A stretch of 40,069 bases of DNA from Xenorhabdus khoisanae (GCF_001037465.1 NZ_LFCV01000052.1:1-40069); one strand, 5' to 3'; counted from the first letter of the stretch, positions 15,356 through 24,724 are shown. Numbers and translations are program-made. Notes: generated by a model from the sequence alone, not told the origin.

Positions 15356-18217
15356 TTGAGATATCTATCTTCTTTTCGGACGTCATTAAAGATATCCCGT
15401 TATCTTTTTCGGGTGCTCGGATTTATGTTATGGGCACTCGGCGCCTTGCTAACCAGCTTTTATTTGATAAATCTTTTCAATACAGTCAAAGCAGATATGC
15501 GACAAGAATTTAATTCTAACTTCGATGTCGCATTTGCTAATGTGCGGATACTTTCCGGTATCTTGCGAGATATTCAAGTAATTGTGGAGAAAGAATTATC
15601 ATCAAAGAATGATAAAGATCCGACAATTACTCTACCGCAATATGACACTATTCTGCCGTACATTCCTTTGAATTCAAATTCCGATTGTGAGCTTTTACAC
15701 AAAAGCTCACATAATCATTTAGAGTCATTGGATCAATCGTTATCATTTCGGAATGACAATACTTCTCCTATACATCATGTAACACAAATTCTTTTTGTTG
15801 ATGCGAAAAGCATGTGCATGGTGAAATTAGCCTATCGTGGCAACATTGTAGACTCTGACGCAGTTAAGAAAATGATCTATGAAAGTAGCCTGAGGGTAAT
15901 CAACATGAAAGATCAGGGAAGAGAACGAGCCATCTTTACGATACAACCCGACTCAAGAGCGGATGGGGGGAATTTTTATATTTTTTCACCCGTTTATATT
16001 GATGGGCACATCAAAGGGATCATCATTATTGACCAATACCTTACTCTGGAATATTTTAAACAAGCTACATATAGACCTCTACATATCACGCTGTTAAACG
16101 AGTTTAAACAGCCCGAATTATTCTATCCGACAAAAAGCATCAATAAACAGACCACTATAAATTTCAACATGCAGTCGGCTTACTTCGGTTACGATGATAA
16201 TTTTACCAGCTTGTTACTCCTGCGACGATTATCACCCGCTTCATTATACGTTGCTTATTCAATACCAATAAAACAAATTTATGTTGAACTCAAAGCCAGC
16301 CTGATTAATAGCGCCATATTGAATGTTATTTCTGCAATCGCCATTACCTTTTTTGTCTGGCGATTTGAACGTAAAATGTTTTCTCCGGCTGAAGACAATG
16401 CAATCCGCCTTGAAGAACATGAACAATTTAACCATAAAATTGTTGCTTCGGCTCCAGTGGGAATTAGTATTTTAAGAGTCAGTGATGGTGTCAATATCCT
16501 AAGTAATGAACTGGCACATAATTATACCCGAATGCTGACATATGAAGATCAAAAACGTATTGTCGATATCATTTGCGATAAAACCAGCAGCTATATTGAT
16601 GTCGTCACCAGCGATAATAATCACCTGCAAATTAGTTTTGTACATTCACGCTATCGTAATGAAGAAGTTGCAATCTGTGTGTTGATAGATGTCAGCACCC
16701 GCGTAAAAATGGAAAAATCCTTGCAAGAGATGGCCTCAGCCGCAGAGCAAGCCAACCAGGCAAAATCGATGTTCCTTGCAACAGTTAGCCATGAATTAAG
16801 AACACCACTCTATGGCATTATTGGTAATCTGGAACTTATCCAATCTCATTCATTGCCATCAGAATCGGCACGATTGTTGGCAACAATGAATAATTCATCA
16901 TCACTATTGTTGAAAATTATCAGCGATATTCTCGACTTCTCTAAAATAGAATCCAAACAGTTAAAAATTGAACCCAGGGATTTTAGTTGTCGAGAAGTAA
17001 TATCACATGTGACTTCAAACTATCTTCCTCTAATTACAAAAAAAGGGTTGGGGCTATACTGCTATATTGATGCAGATGTTCCTGATATCATCCGCAATGA
17101 CCCCGTAAGACTACAACAAATCATCTCTAATTTATTAAACAACGCTATTAAATTCACGGCCTCTGGCTGTGTTGTTATTGAAATTACATCAAAACATGGT
17201 TATTTGTATATTAGTATCAAAGATACAGGGCTTGGCATTGAGGATAAATTACAATTTCAATTATTCGAACCGTTTTTCCAGATCAGCGCCAACAAAGAAA
17301 ATTCAACACAAGGCACAGGGTTAGGTCTGGCTATTTGTGAAAAACTCATCAATTTGATGGATGGTGATATTGAATTCATTTCACAAAAACGTATTGGCAG
17401 TATCTTTTCCATCCGTATTCCTTTTTATGGTGTTAAGTTTTATGCAAAACAAGTATCTAAACAACATTCTCAGCAAAAGATAATGTTAGCTATTTGCAAT
17501 GACTTCCTTGAAAGATATCTACATAATTTACTTTCACAGAATCATTTTCAAGTTACTCTATACGAAGAAGAAAAAATAGACGGCACAGAATTACTCATCA
17601 GTGATCGACCTAACGAGCCAACTATTTCTGTACATTATCAGATAGAAATATCAGAAAAACATATTGGTCCACCAGAACAAATACGAGAAAATTATTGGCT
17701 GCATAATACTTATGAGCTGAGTGAATTGGGTAGTGTGCTGGATACTCTGCTGGCAGAACACTCTCTCGCATCAACCTGGCCTATTTCGCTGCCATCACCA
17801 CTTACTTCAACAAAAGTGATGCAAACTAATAGCAATCTCAATACAGTGAAAATATTAGTTGTTGATGACCATCCTATTAATCGTCATTTATTGGTCGATC
17901 AATTAACCTCAATAGGCTTTAGCGTATCAATGGCAAATGATGGCATTGATGCAATTGAGTATCTAAAAAACAATTCAACAGATATTCTTTTGACAGACGT
18001 TAATATGCCCAATATGGATGGATATGAACTAACACAATACTTGCGAAACAGAGGCTATACCAAACCCATTATTGGCATTACTGCCAACGCATTGGCAGAA
18101 GAAAAACAGCGTTGCACTAATGTGGGCATGGATAACTGTTTATCAAAACCTGTATCACTGGCAATACTAAAAGAGGTAATAATAGAATATAGTAATATTC
18201 AAAGCCAAATACATTAA
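15356..18217 (+). CDS. rcsC: Hybrid sensor histidine kinase RcsC
   Basis: 953 residues (E. coli 949), starting with TTG at 15356. The start is chosen because MRYLSSFRTSLKISRY matches the RcsC N-terminus and an AGGCGAT Shine-Dalgarno precedes it. A first membrane segment lies at about 20-42. The divergent periplasmic domain (45-310) is followed by a second segment (about 315-335), then the conserved linker ALRLEEHEQFN. The histidine kinase has the phospho-acceptor His479 (ATVSHELRTPLYG), a DTGLGIED ATP lid and QGTGLGLAI. An ABL domain and a receiver follow, with Asp881 in LLTDVNMPNMDGY. It autophosphorylates and passes phosphate through RcsD to RcsB on envelope stress. The periplasmic part is much less conserved than the rest. 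Convergent with rcsB. Confidence 0.97.
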   Translation: MRYLSSFRTSLKISRYLFRVLGFMLWALGALLTSFYLINLFNTVKADMRQEFNSNFDVAFANVRILSGILRDIQVIVEKELSSKNDKDPTITLPQYDTILPYIPLNSNSDCELLHKSSHNHLESLDQSLSFRNDNTSPIHHVTQILFVDAKSMCMVKLAYRGNIVDSDAVKKMIYESSLRVINMKDQGRERAIFTIQPDSRADGGNFYIFSPVYIDGHIKGIIIIDQYLTLEYFKQATYRPLHITLLNEFKQPELFYPTKSINKQTTINFNMQSAYFGYDDNFTSLLLLRRLSPASLYVAYSIPIKQIYVELKASLINSAILNVISAIAITFFVWRFERKMFSPAEDNAIRLEEHEQFNHKIVASAPVGISILRVSDGVNILSNELAHNYTRMLTYEDQKRIVDIICDKTSSYIDVVTSDNNHLQISFVHSRYRNEEVAICVLIDVSTRVKMEKSLQEMASAAEQANQAKSMFLATVSHELRTPLYGIIGNLELIQSHSLPSESARLLATMNNSSSLLLKIISDILDFSKIESKQLKIEPRDFSCREVISHVTSNYLPLITKKGLGLYCYIDADVPDIIRNDPVRLQQIISNLLNNAIKFTASGCVVIEITSKHGYLYISIKDTGLGIEDKLQFQLFEPFFQISANKENSTQGTGLGLAICEKLINLMDGDIEFISQKRIGSIFSIRIPFYGVKFYAKQVSKQHSQQKIMLAICNDFLERYLHNLLSQNHFQVTLYEEEKIDGTELLISDRPNEPTISVHYQIEISEKHIGPPEQIRENYWLHNTYELSELGSVLDTLLAEHSLASTWPISLPSPLTSTKVMQTNSNLNTVKILVVDDHPINRHLLVDQLTSIGFSVSMANDGIDAIEYLKNNSTDILLTDVNMPNMDGYELTQYLRNRGYTKPIIGITANALAEEKQRCTNVGMDNCLSKPVSLAILKEVIIEYSNIQSQIH

Positions 18218-18247
18218 CCCATTAAATAATATATTGGTTTGCTGAAA

Positions 18248-18285
18248 GGTAGAAAATCGGTAACGTCAACTACCGATTTTCTACC
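18248..18285. terminator. Bidirectional terminator between rcsC and rcsB
   Basis: A perfect 15-bp inverted repeat, GGTAGAAAATCGGTA / TACCGATTTTCTACC, with an 8-base loop (ACGTCAAC). It is centred in the 87-base gap between the convergent rcsC and rcsB stops. T-runs are inside the stem rather than after it. Confidence 0.75.
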
Positions 18286-18304
18286 AGGAAAGATAACCAA
18301 TTGG

Positions 18305-18955
18305 TTATTTACCCATATCTTTGTCAATCGTGACAGAGGATAAATAGTTAAGTAACGCAATATCGTTATCAACTCCCAGTTTTAGCATTGCTGATTTCTT
18401 CTGGCTACTGATAGTTTTAATACTACGATTAAGTTTTTTAGCAATATCAGTAACAAGAAAACCTTCGGCAAATAAGCGCAGAACCTCGCTCTCTTTAGGA
18501 GATAAACGTTTATCCCCGTAACCATTGGCATTTACTTTTTCCAGTAACTTGGAAACACTTTCAGGTGTGAATTGTTTCCCCTTCTGCAAAGCAGAAAGAG
18601 CTCTGGGCAAATCAGTTGGTGCTCCTTGTTTTAACACTATTCCCTCAATATCAAGCTCAAGTATAGCGCTTAAAATAGCCGGGTTATTGTTCATTGTAAG
18701 GACAATAACTGCCAATGTTGGGTAATGGCGTTTAATATATTTTATCAGGGTGATGCCATCACCGTATTTATCCCCAGGCATTGACAAATCCGTTATCAGA
18801 ACATCTGCCTCTATATGTGGCAAGCTGTTAATGAGCGTAGTTGAATTTTCAAATTCCCCCACCACATTAATCCACTCAATTTGTTCAAGAGACTTGCGGA
18901 TGCCAAACAAAACGATGGGATGGTCATCGGCAATAATGACATTAAGGTTATTCAT
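18305..18955 (-). CDS. rcsB: Rcs phosphorelay response regulator RcsB
   Basis: 216 residues, the same length as E. coli RcsB, from the ATG at 18955. A longer reading runs into rcsD. The receiver domain (1-125) carries phospho-acceptor Asp56 in VLITDLSMPG and the acidic pair IIADDHP. The LuxR/NarL-type helix-turn-helix (about 148-210) has LSPKESEVLRLFAEGFLVTDIAKKLNRSIKT. It controls capsule, motility and envelope genes, alone or with RcsA or other partners. It begins one base after the rcsD stop, so the pair is one operon. Confidence 0.99.
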   Translation of the reverse strand: MNNLNVIIADDHPIVLFGIRKSLEQIEWINVVGEFENSTTLINSLPHIEADVLITDLSMPGDKYGDGITLIKYIKRHYPTLAVIVLTMNNNPAILSAILELDIEGIVLKQGAPTDLPRALSALQKGKQFTPESVSKLLEKVNANGYGDKRLSPKESEVLRLFAEGFLVTDIAKKLNRSIKTISSQKKSAMLKLGVDNDIALLNYLSSVTIDKDMGK

Positions 18956-18956
18956 A

Positions 18957-21683
18957 TTATTGGTTACCTTGTTGCAACAGCTTTGTGATAAAGGAATCAA
19001 TGAGGCTGATGCTACTTTTGATTTCTACTTCATTATTGTCTGCTATGTGTTTTTCCAATGCCTCACATGATGACCTAAGAAACTCTAAATCTAACATAGC
19101 AAACGCACCCTTAAGGCGGTGTACCGTTTGCGAAAGTGATACCAAATCATGTCGTTCCATATCAGTATACAGTTTAGTAATATCCATAGGTACCGTCTCT
19201 ATAAATAATTTCCTGTAATCACTGTTTCCCAACTGAATTTGATAATCTTTGAGAATATTGCAGATATCACTATCAATATCCTCACATGAATCAACATCCT
19301 CAGTGAGTTTGCATACTGGTTCAGAGCTCTCAAAAACTTCTTCTGACTCTTCTAAACTGAAATTCTCTTCAATCAGAAACGATATTGCATTGATAACAGC
19401 ATCAACAAGATTGTAATTGCACTGAACCAAACCGGGCTTCAGCTGCTTGAACTCTAGTAGATTGCCCACTAATAATATAGTTGGTTTTTCCTCTTTGTAC
19501 TGTTTATCCGTAAGTATAATATCGTATTCTTCCGTAATGTTCCCTTTACTTTTATCGAAATAAGTTGCACCGTAATTACTGAGATAAGTATGGATGATTT
19601 TGCTGATTTCGGGGTTATTGATATCAATTAAGATCGTAATCCCTTCCAAAAGCTGGGGCGTTTCACCATTTTCATCATCATACTGTGATAAAGGCAGATT
19701 GATAACATAATGAGTGCCTAAACCTAACTTACTTTTAATATCAAGATTTCCTCCCATTCTTTTGCATAACTGGTTACATAAATAAAAAGCCATACCTGAA
19801 TTGGTAGAGTACTTATCTTCTGTTGATTTGTATAGAAAAGGGTAATTCAAACTAGCCAAATCTTTTTCGCTCAAACCAGAGCCACTATCCATGAGCTCAA
19901 TTTGAATATGGTTGTCATATTTACCAGAAATATTAACGATCAACGATATTTTGCCATAGCTGGTCGTTATCATTGCATAGTTAAATAACAACGTGACAAC
20001 TTTACTTAGCGCGACTCCATCCCCAATAAATAAAGATTCACGGGATAGATTAAAATGATAATAAATTCTCAGTCCCTTAGCATTCAAAGTCGGCAGAGAG
20101 GTTTTCAAAATATCTTCCAAACGTGAAGATAGAGAAAATACTTCATTCGCTGGCTGCCAATCATTAAACTCCAAGCTATTGAGCAATGAAATATTTTCAA
20201 CCCATTCAGTAATATATTTGGATTTAGCTAATAATTTATCCAGCAACTTCTGCTCATTCTCATCTTGTGATAACTGTTTCAATTGGTCAGCAATATCATT
20301 TAAGTTCTTAACCGGCTGCTTTATTTCATTATTAATATTCGAAAGCATTGACCTTCTGGACTGAATACTTCTCTCATATTCCTGATGAGCAAATTGTAAT
20401 CGTTTATTTGCCATGACTTCCTGATCTTTGTCTTGTAGTAAAAACAAGTAAGTCTCTGGTAATAAGCTGTTGCTATACATTTTCACTTCATAAATCGCCT
20501 CATCAATGGATGTTTGAATTACACCATGATGCTGTTGCGCCATAATTCTAACTTTATTCAAATCTATATGAGGCATCAACCGCTCTGCGATTTTATTACT
20601 CATCATTATTTGGTTCGCAGCAAAATCGTAGAGCACCAATCCGGTGGGAATATTAGAAATAATATCGTTATTCAGAGAATCCTTAATCTTTAGCTCATTA
20701 CTCATAGAGGCATTTGGTGCAATATATCGCCGACGAATATAAAACAACCCATTTAACGAAAATAAAAAGAAAAGCAATATTGAAAGCAGAAGCCAGGAAT
20801 TTCTGAACAATAAATCTACAATCAGTGTCTTCAATGGAACTTGATAAGACAATTTATATGGCACGATATTAAGAGACTGGGAGAACTCCAGCCAAAAACC
20901 GTTCCATGAAACCTCAATTTCATCTGAGTTATCAGCCTCGTGTGAGCTAATTGCATTCAGCCGAAAATTTGCTGGTGGCATATCAACCGGCAAAAGATTA
21001 TTGATAGGCAAATCAAAGGCAATGATGGTAGTTAATTGACCAGTTACATTAAACCCAGCTTTATAAGTATAAAAATAAATATTCTCACCACGTAATACAT
21101 TAATGGGTGATATATTCTCCTTTTCATCCAATGTGATGAACTGGTCTAACATCTCAGTGCGTCTGGCATCATAATTCAGGGTCAGGTAACTGTCCTTGAA
21201 CCTTATTTCTGGTTTTAAGAGTGAGTGGTTCGTTATCAATAATAAATTATTTTCTTTCCCATTAAGGTAATACATCGACAAGTATTCATTGCGAGGCCCC
21301 CAGAGAATTTCCAGATAGTTAGACAATTGTTGAGCAAGTCGAATACTAAAATCGCTGTATTGACCAAAAATAATTGCATCAACGGCCTGATAGCGATTTT
21401 CTAACCAATAGACATCTGGACCTAGTTTTAGCAACGATGGTGTCTCCTGAGAGGAGATTGGTAAAGTATTAGACTGTTCAAAGATATGATTTGAGTAGTA
21501 ACGATAATCTTTAATCTGCAATCTCATCTTCTCGGTTACATTACTGATAGCATATTTTTTCTCCATCAGCCAAATATCAAAATAGTTATACCCGAATAAA
21601 AATAGAGACGTAAAAAGCAAAGTAACAAATAGCGTGTAAAAACGAGGAATAGTTGAAGGCTTGATAGGTGGTTGTTTATACAT
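18957..21683 (-). CDS. rcsD: Phosphotransfer intermediate protein RcsD
   Basis: 908 residues (E. coli 890). It has an N-terminal membrane segment (about 14-34), a periplasmic domain, a second segment (about 290-312, LLLSILLFFLFSLNG), a degenerate histidine-kinase-like domain without the phospho-His motif, the ABL domain, and a C-terminal HPt domain. In the HPt domain VHRLKGAFAML holds the phospho-carrier His855. It relays phosphate between RcsC and RcsB. Core stretches match E. coli well (VAFDLPINDL-type, ISNKIADHLLPH-type). Operonic with rcsB. Confidence 0.96.
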   Translation of the reverse strand: MYKQPPIKPSTIPRFYTLFVTLLFTSLFLFGYNYFDIWLMEKKYAISNVTEKMRLQIKDYRYYSNHIFEQSNTLPISSQETPSLLKLGPDVYWLENRYQAVDAIIFGQYSDFSIRLAQQLSNYLEILWGPRNEYLSMYYLNGKENNLLLITNHSLLKPEIRFKDSYLTLNYDARRTEMLDQFITLDEKENISPINVLRGENIYFYTYKAGFNVTGQLTTIIAFDLPINNLLPVDMPPANFRLNAISSHEADNSDEIEVSWNGFWLEFSQSLNIVPYKLSYQVPLKTLIVDLLFRNSWLLLSILLFFLFSLNGLFYIRRRYIAPNASMSNELKIKDSLNNDIISNIPTGLVLYDFAANQIMMSNKIAERLMPHIDLNKVRIMAQQHHGVIQTSIDEAIYEVKMYSNSLLPETYLFLLQDKDQEVMANKRLQFAHQEYERSIQSRRSMLSNINNEIKQPVKNLNDIADQLKQLSQDENEQKLLDKLLAKSKYITEWVENISLLNSLEFNDWQPANEVFSLSSRLEDILKTSLPTLNAKGLRIYYHFNLSRESLFIGDGVALSKVVTLLFNYAMITTSYGKISLIVNISGKYDNHIQIELMDSGSGLSEKDLASLNYPFLYKSTEDKYSTNSGMAFYLCNQLCKRMGGNLDIKSKLGLGTHYVINLPLSQYDDENGETPQLLEGITILIDINNPEISKIIHTYLSNYGATYFDKSKGNITEEYDIILTDKQYKEEKPTILLVGNLLEFKQLKPGLVQCNYNLVDAVINAISFLIEENFSLEESEEVFESSEPVCKLTEDVDSCEDIDSDICNILKDYQIQLGNSDYRKLFIETVPMDITKLYTDMERHDLVSLSQTVHRLKGAFAMLDLEFLRSSCEALEKHIADNNEVEIKSSISLIDSFITKLLQQGNQ

Positions 21684-21855
21684 TCTTGGAGTAATTGCCT
21701 TTAGTATGAATATATTTTGGTCAATGCAACATCAACCCGTAGATAAATAAGCCAGAATACTTAGTTTATACTAGCAGGTTAGCAAATCAAAAGACCATTG
21801 AAGATCAAAGATTGAGCAGGCAGTAAAAAAAAAGGTATTTTTTTTCTTTAGGGAC

Positions 21856-21884
21856 TAGACACATTAAATCAATATAGGCATAAT
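21856..21884 (+). promoter_or_regulatory. Promoter of the tRNA-Ser/tRNA-Thr unit
   Basis: -35 TAGACA (21856-21861), a 17-base spacer, -10 CATAAT (21879-21884), then a GC-rich discriminator CTCGCGCC directly before the tRNA. This is the typical form of stringently controlled stable-RNA promoters. Confidence 0.7.
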
Positions 21885-21894
21885 CTCGCGCCAT

Positions 21895-21982
<88 letters not shown>

Positions 21983-21988
21983 AATTTC

Positions 21989-22064
<76 letters not shown>

Positions 22065-22068
22065 TACA

Positions 22069-22104
22069 AGAACCCGTTATCTCTCAACAAGATAGCGGGT
22101 TTTT
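22069..22104 (+). terminator. Terminator of the tRNA-Ser/tRNA-Thr operon
   Basis: 12-bp stem AACCCGTTATCT/AGATAGCGGGTT (one G-U) with a 7-base loop and trailing T-run, five bases beyond the tRNA-Thr CCA. Its right half (22090-22104) is duplicated at 24475-24489. Confidence 0.92.
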
Positions 22105-23063
22105 CATTTGTGCTCACCAACGATGCTAAGAGCTGGGTGGGACATATTTGAGACCTCATCGTGAAATAGTGCATCAATTTTTTGTGCATGCTCTGTCAGA
22201 TGAGAAGGTGCTAGATGCGCATATCGACGCACCATCTCAATTGATTCCCAGCCACCCATTTCCTGCAATGCGCTTAATGGTACCCCTTCTTGAACCAACC
22301 AACTTGCCCAAGTGTGACGCAGATCATGAAATCGAAAATTTTCAATACCAGCTCTGCGTAATCCAGTTTTCCAGGCTGTATTGTCATCAACTCTCATTTT
22401 TCTGACTTTATCTGTAGGAGTTCCATCAGATCTATGTCATGCTTTGGTATGAACAAAAACCCAGCGATTGTGTTTCCCTATCTGATTTCGTAAAACTTGG
22501 CACGCGGTATCATTTAGGGCGACACCTATCGCTTTCCCGCCTTTTGCATCTTCTGGGTGTATCCATGCAACCTTTCTCTGTAAATCAAGCTGCGACCATT
22601 CCAGATTTAAAATGTTTGAACGCCTTAAGCCCGTTGCTAATGCAAAAATCACAACAGGTTTTATTACATCAGGCATGCATTTTATTAATCTGGCAGCCTC
22701 CTCCTGTGTTAGCCATCTGACCCTGATCTCCTTTTTTTGACGAACTTTGATATTAGGGACTCTTCCTAACCATCTCCATTCGTTCACTGCTGCACGGAAT
22801 AAAGAACGTAAAAAAGACAGGTATCTCGCTTTTGTTGCTTGAGAGTCTAGTCCTAAATGATTGGGTAAAAGAGATTCATCGCCAAGACATTCGAACTCAA
22901 AATTCATTTGTTCATCTTCAAAACCCAGAGTGCCTTGCCCTGGGTTATTACTACGAATAAGCCCCATTAGTTCACATGTAAAATCTCCCTTTTTTGCCCG
23001 TGATTCTGGATAACCATGAACTAAGCCAGTTTGATCACATCCACGACAAATATAGATAGCCAC
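22104..23063 (-). pseudogene. Phage-type tyrosine integrase, interrupted by a nonsense codon and with an altered N-terminus
   Basis: One continuous frame of 319 codons broken by a single in-frame TGA at 22437-22439, after FVHTKA. A Trp (TGG) is likely in the ancestor (…TKAW...). Downstream residues stay in frame. The catalytic domain is otherwise complete: [14 protein letters not shown] (first Arg), an expected Lys in [20 protein letters not shown] (His-x-x-Arg), [14 protein letters not shown] (His/Trp), and the nucleophile Tyr in RRYAHL. The core-binding part begins around residue 82 ([21 protein letters not shown]). Residues 1-75, with CRGC and further cysteines, are not the usual arm-binding domain and extend upstream in frame (...[12 protein letters not shown]) without an ATG. 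This suggests a deletion-fusion with another phage gene. It probably once catalysed integration at the neighbouring tRNA-Thr. Confidence 0.88.
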
Positions 23064-23504
23064 ACTATCACTAACAGTAAGCTCAACATTTCTAATAGAG
23101 AGACCTTTAAATCCCTTAAAGGAAAGTATTTATCGAGCAGCGCTAACAGCTTCACCGTAGAAAGTTAGTTCAGCCAATGACAAGATCCTCGGTGTTGCAT
23201 GGTTATTGGTATTTTCCATGAGTTCAAGCCAAACAGGAATCTGTCACCAATGACATTACCTCATGGCTCTGAAATCGTGGTGCAAATGGCTCAGGATGGA
23301 TAACCATCTCAACAAAACTGAAACTTTTACAGGTGGAACTGAGACGCCGCAGGGCATCATTGACGGAGTAGCAAGACGATACGGGTTTTACATTGAAAAC
23401 CTGCTCTCCCTGCCGATGAATATATTCTAGTCCAAAGCCACGGACGGCTAAAATTTAAAAAAACTGATTGCATCATAGATTAAATAACATACAATGCAAT
23501 ACAA
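23064..23504. other. Gap between integrase remnant and relB
   Basis: About 440 bases with no convincing gene. A 55-codon plus-strand frame (23263-23430) and the upstream extension of the integrase frame look like scraps of phage genes, but I cannot name them. The right end holds the relBE promoter. Confidence 0.4.
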
Positions 23505-23516
23505 ATGTAATTACAT
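23505..23516 (+). promoter_or_regulatory. relBE operator palindrome
   Basis: A perfect 12-bp palindrome, ATGTAATTACAT, 11 bases before the relB ATG. The E. coli relBE operator has the same TGTAATTACA core, so RelB-RelE autorepression is expected here. Confidence 0.7.
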
Positions 23517-23527
23517 ATGGAGATACT

Positions 23528-23782
23528 ATGAGCACAATTCAGATTAGAGTGGACGAAGAACTTAAAAGAAGCGCTTATCAGGCACTTGAAAAAATGAATC
23601 TTTCTCCTTCCGATGCAATGCGGCTCTTTCTGCGCTATGTGGCAGAAAATGAAAAACTGCCGTTTACAGAAGTATCCGTAATGGTCTCAGAACGCGACGA
23701 AGACGAAGATATTTTGGAAGTAGTTCGTGAGCGACTCAAGAATCCTGCTAAACGAATTCGGGTAAATCTCGATGAGATTTAA
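23528..23782 (+). CDS. relB: Antitoxin RelB
   Basis: 84 residues from the ATG at 23528 with a GGAG Shine-Dalgarno. An upstream in-frame start would run through the operator. It is close to E. coli RelB: IQIRVDEELKRSAYQALEKM (ribbon-helix-helix DNA-binding half), SPSDAMRLFLRYVAENEKLPF, and the toxin-wrapping C-terminal part with RERLKNPAKRIRVNLDEI. It neutralises RelE and represses the operon with it; Lon degradation of RelB frees the toxin. Overlaps relE by 11 bases. Intact, unlike its phage-derived neighbours. Confidence 0.96.
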   Translation: MSTIQIRVDEELKRSAYQALEKMNLSPSDAMRLFLRYVAENEKLPFTEVSVMVSERDEDEDILEVVRERLKNPAKRIRVNLDEI

Positions 23783-24065
23783 TATCGAGTTTGACGAGCG
23801 CGCTTTAAAGGAATGGCAGAAACTGGATAACAGTATCCGTGAACAGTTTAAAAAGAAACTGAAAAAGTTACAGGAAAATCCTTATATCGAATCAGGTAGA
23901 CTACACGGTGATTTAGCTGGCTGCTTTAAAATAAAACTTCGTTCGTCTGGATTTCGCCTTGTCTATCAGGTGATAGATGAAGAGATTGTGATCTGGGTAA
24001 TAGCGGTAGGCAAAAGAGAAGACTCGAAAGCCTATAAAATTGCCAGTGAGCGCATTGGGCGATAA
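23772..24065 (+). CDS. relE: mRNA interferase toxin RelE
   Basis: 97 residues, close to E. coli RelE along its full length (FDERALKEWQKL, KIKLRSSGFRLVYQVIDE, VGKRED). Residues known to be needed for ribosome-dependent mRNA cleavage are all present, shifted by one: Lys53, Lys55, Arg62, Arg82 and Tyr88. It should therefore be active. The ATG at 23772 overlaps the relB end, giving coupled translation. It is followed by its own terminator. It is the only intact function left in the tRNA-Thr element. Confidence 0.96.
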   Translation: MRFNIEFDERALKEWQKLDNSIREQFKKKLKKLQENPYIESGRLHGDLAGCFKIKLRSSGFRLVYQVIDEEIVIWVIAVGKREDSKAYKIASERIGR

Positions 24066-24082
24066 GAAATCAACTCGTAACA

Positions 24083-24108
24083 ACCCGCTTCGGCGGGTTT
24101 TCTTTTAT
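24083..24108 (+). terminator. relBE terminator
   Basis: Stem AACCCGC/GCGGGTT with a TTCG tetraloop and trailing T-rich tract, 17 bases after the relE stop. Confidence 0.92.
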
Positions 24109-24121
24109 CTATAGGTACGCT

Positions 24122-24475
24122 ATGGACTTTCTCAGCGGTTTTAACACCACAACAGCCTCAGTGGTAACACGCTCCATTGGTGAGTTTCAGTTTGACTGCG
24201 TGGTCATTGAAAATCACAGCTCAAATTTGCGTATCACTGAGAACCCTATAGTGGGGTTAATGGTTGGTTACCAGCCCCCACGGCATTTCAAAAAACTGTT
24301 AGGTTCGGATTTATCTGTGATGGATAGGTTTCCTATTCCTATCGAAATCAGAGCCATGACACAGCAAGCCGAGTCGATGGTGAATCGCTATATTTCATTG
24401 GGCGAATCCATGTTGGAACAGGTGGGATATAACCGCCCTGTAGCACCGTGGTTATTTCCCGTAACCATTCGGTGA
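24122..24475 (+). pseudogene. Internally deleted phage tail/baseplate (Dit-like) gene remnant
   Basis: An open frame of 117 codons. The first 45 residues (GEFQFDCVVIENHSSNLRIT ENP) resemble the N-terminal Dit-like domain of phage tail proteins, where a run like ENH...ITENPIE.G..V.DH is expected. At residue 45 the similarity breaks: the sequence jumps to VGYQPPRHFKKLL and a C-terminal tail ending WLFPVTIR. This looks like an in-frame deletion joining the two ends of a longer gene. No Shine-Dalgarno is evident, and it sits directly after the relBE terminator. Its stop codon abuts the right 15-bp repeat. It is unlikely to be functional. The identification is by remembered pattern only. Confidence 0.5.
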
Positions 24476-24489
24476 GATAGCGGGTTTTT

Positions 24490-24724
24490 ACTTTTCAGGC
24501 AAATTAACGCCCTGCATCTGAATACGCTTCCCCTTCATCTTTTAAGCTGCTGCTGTATTTGCTGTCTGGTTAATCACATATTTTCTATACACTATGGAAT
24601 TGACTTCCTTATTCCCACACTACAAATTAAAGTCTGTTAGGTGCTGTTGGGTATAGTTGTGTCTTGTAGATAAAACAAGATTGAGGTATGAAGTTATTTT
24701 ATCCTCATCTGATAATAAACTGAG
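24490..24724. other. Gene-free stretch between the remnant element and the tyrP promoter
   Basis: About 235 bases without a supportable gene. A short minus-strand reading ending near 24495 (...RIQMQGVNLPEK) could be the 3' end of another lost gene, but that is too little to call. Confidence 0.3.

Larger units (their letters stand above)
22090..24489. mobile_element. Remnant integrative element (decayed prophage) next to tRNA-Thr
   Basis: A 15-bp direct repeat, AGATAGCGGGTTTTT, occurs at 22090-22104 (in the tRNA terminator) and at 24475-24489. Between the copies lie a tyrosine integrase pseudogene whose stop overlaps the left repeat, relBE, and a scrambled phage tail gene whose TGA overlaps the right repeat. 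The integrase-next-to-tRNA layout with flanking direct repeats is that of an integrated element. At about 2.4 kb it has lost nearly everything else. That the repeats are attL and attR is an inference. Confidence 0.65.

Noticed and set aside
23263..23430. A 55-codon plus-strand frame (MALKSWCKWLRMDN...) in the gap before relB
   Set aside because: No recognisable family and no ribosome-binding site; could be a phage-gene scrap but cannot be supported.
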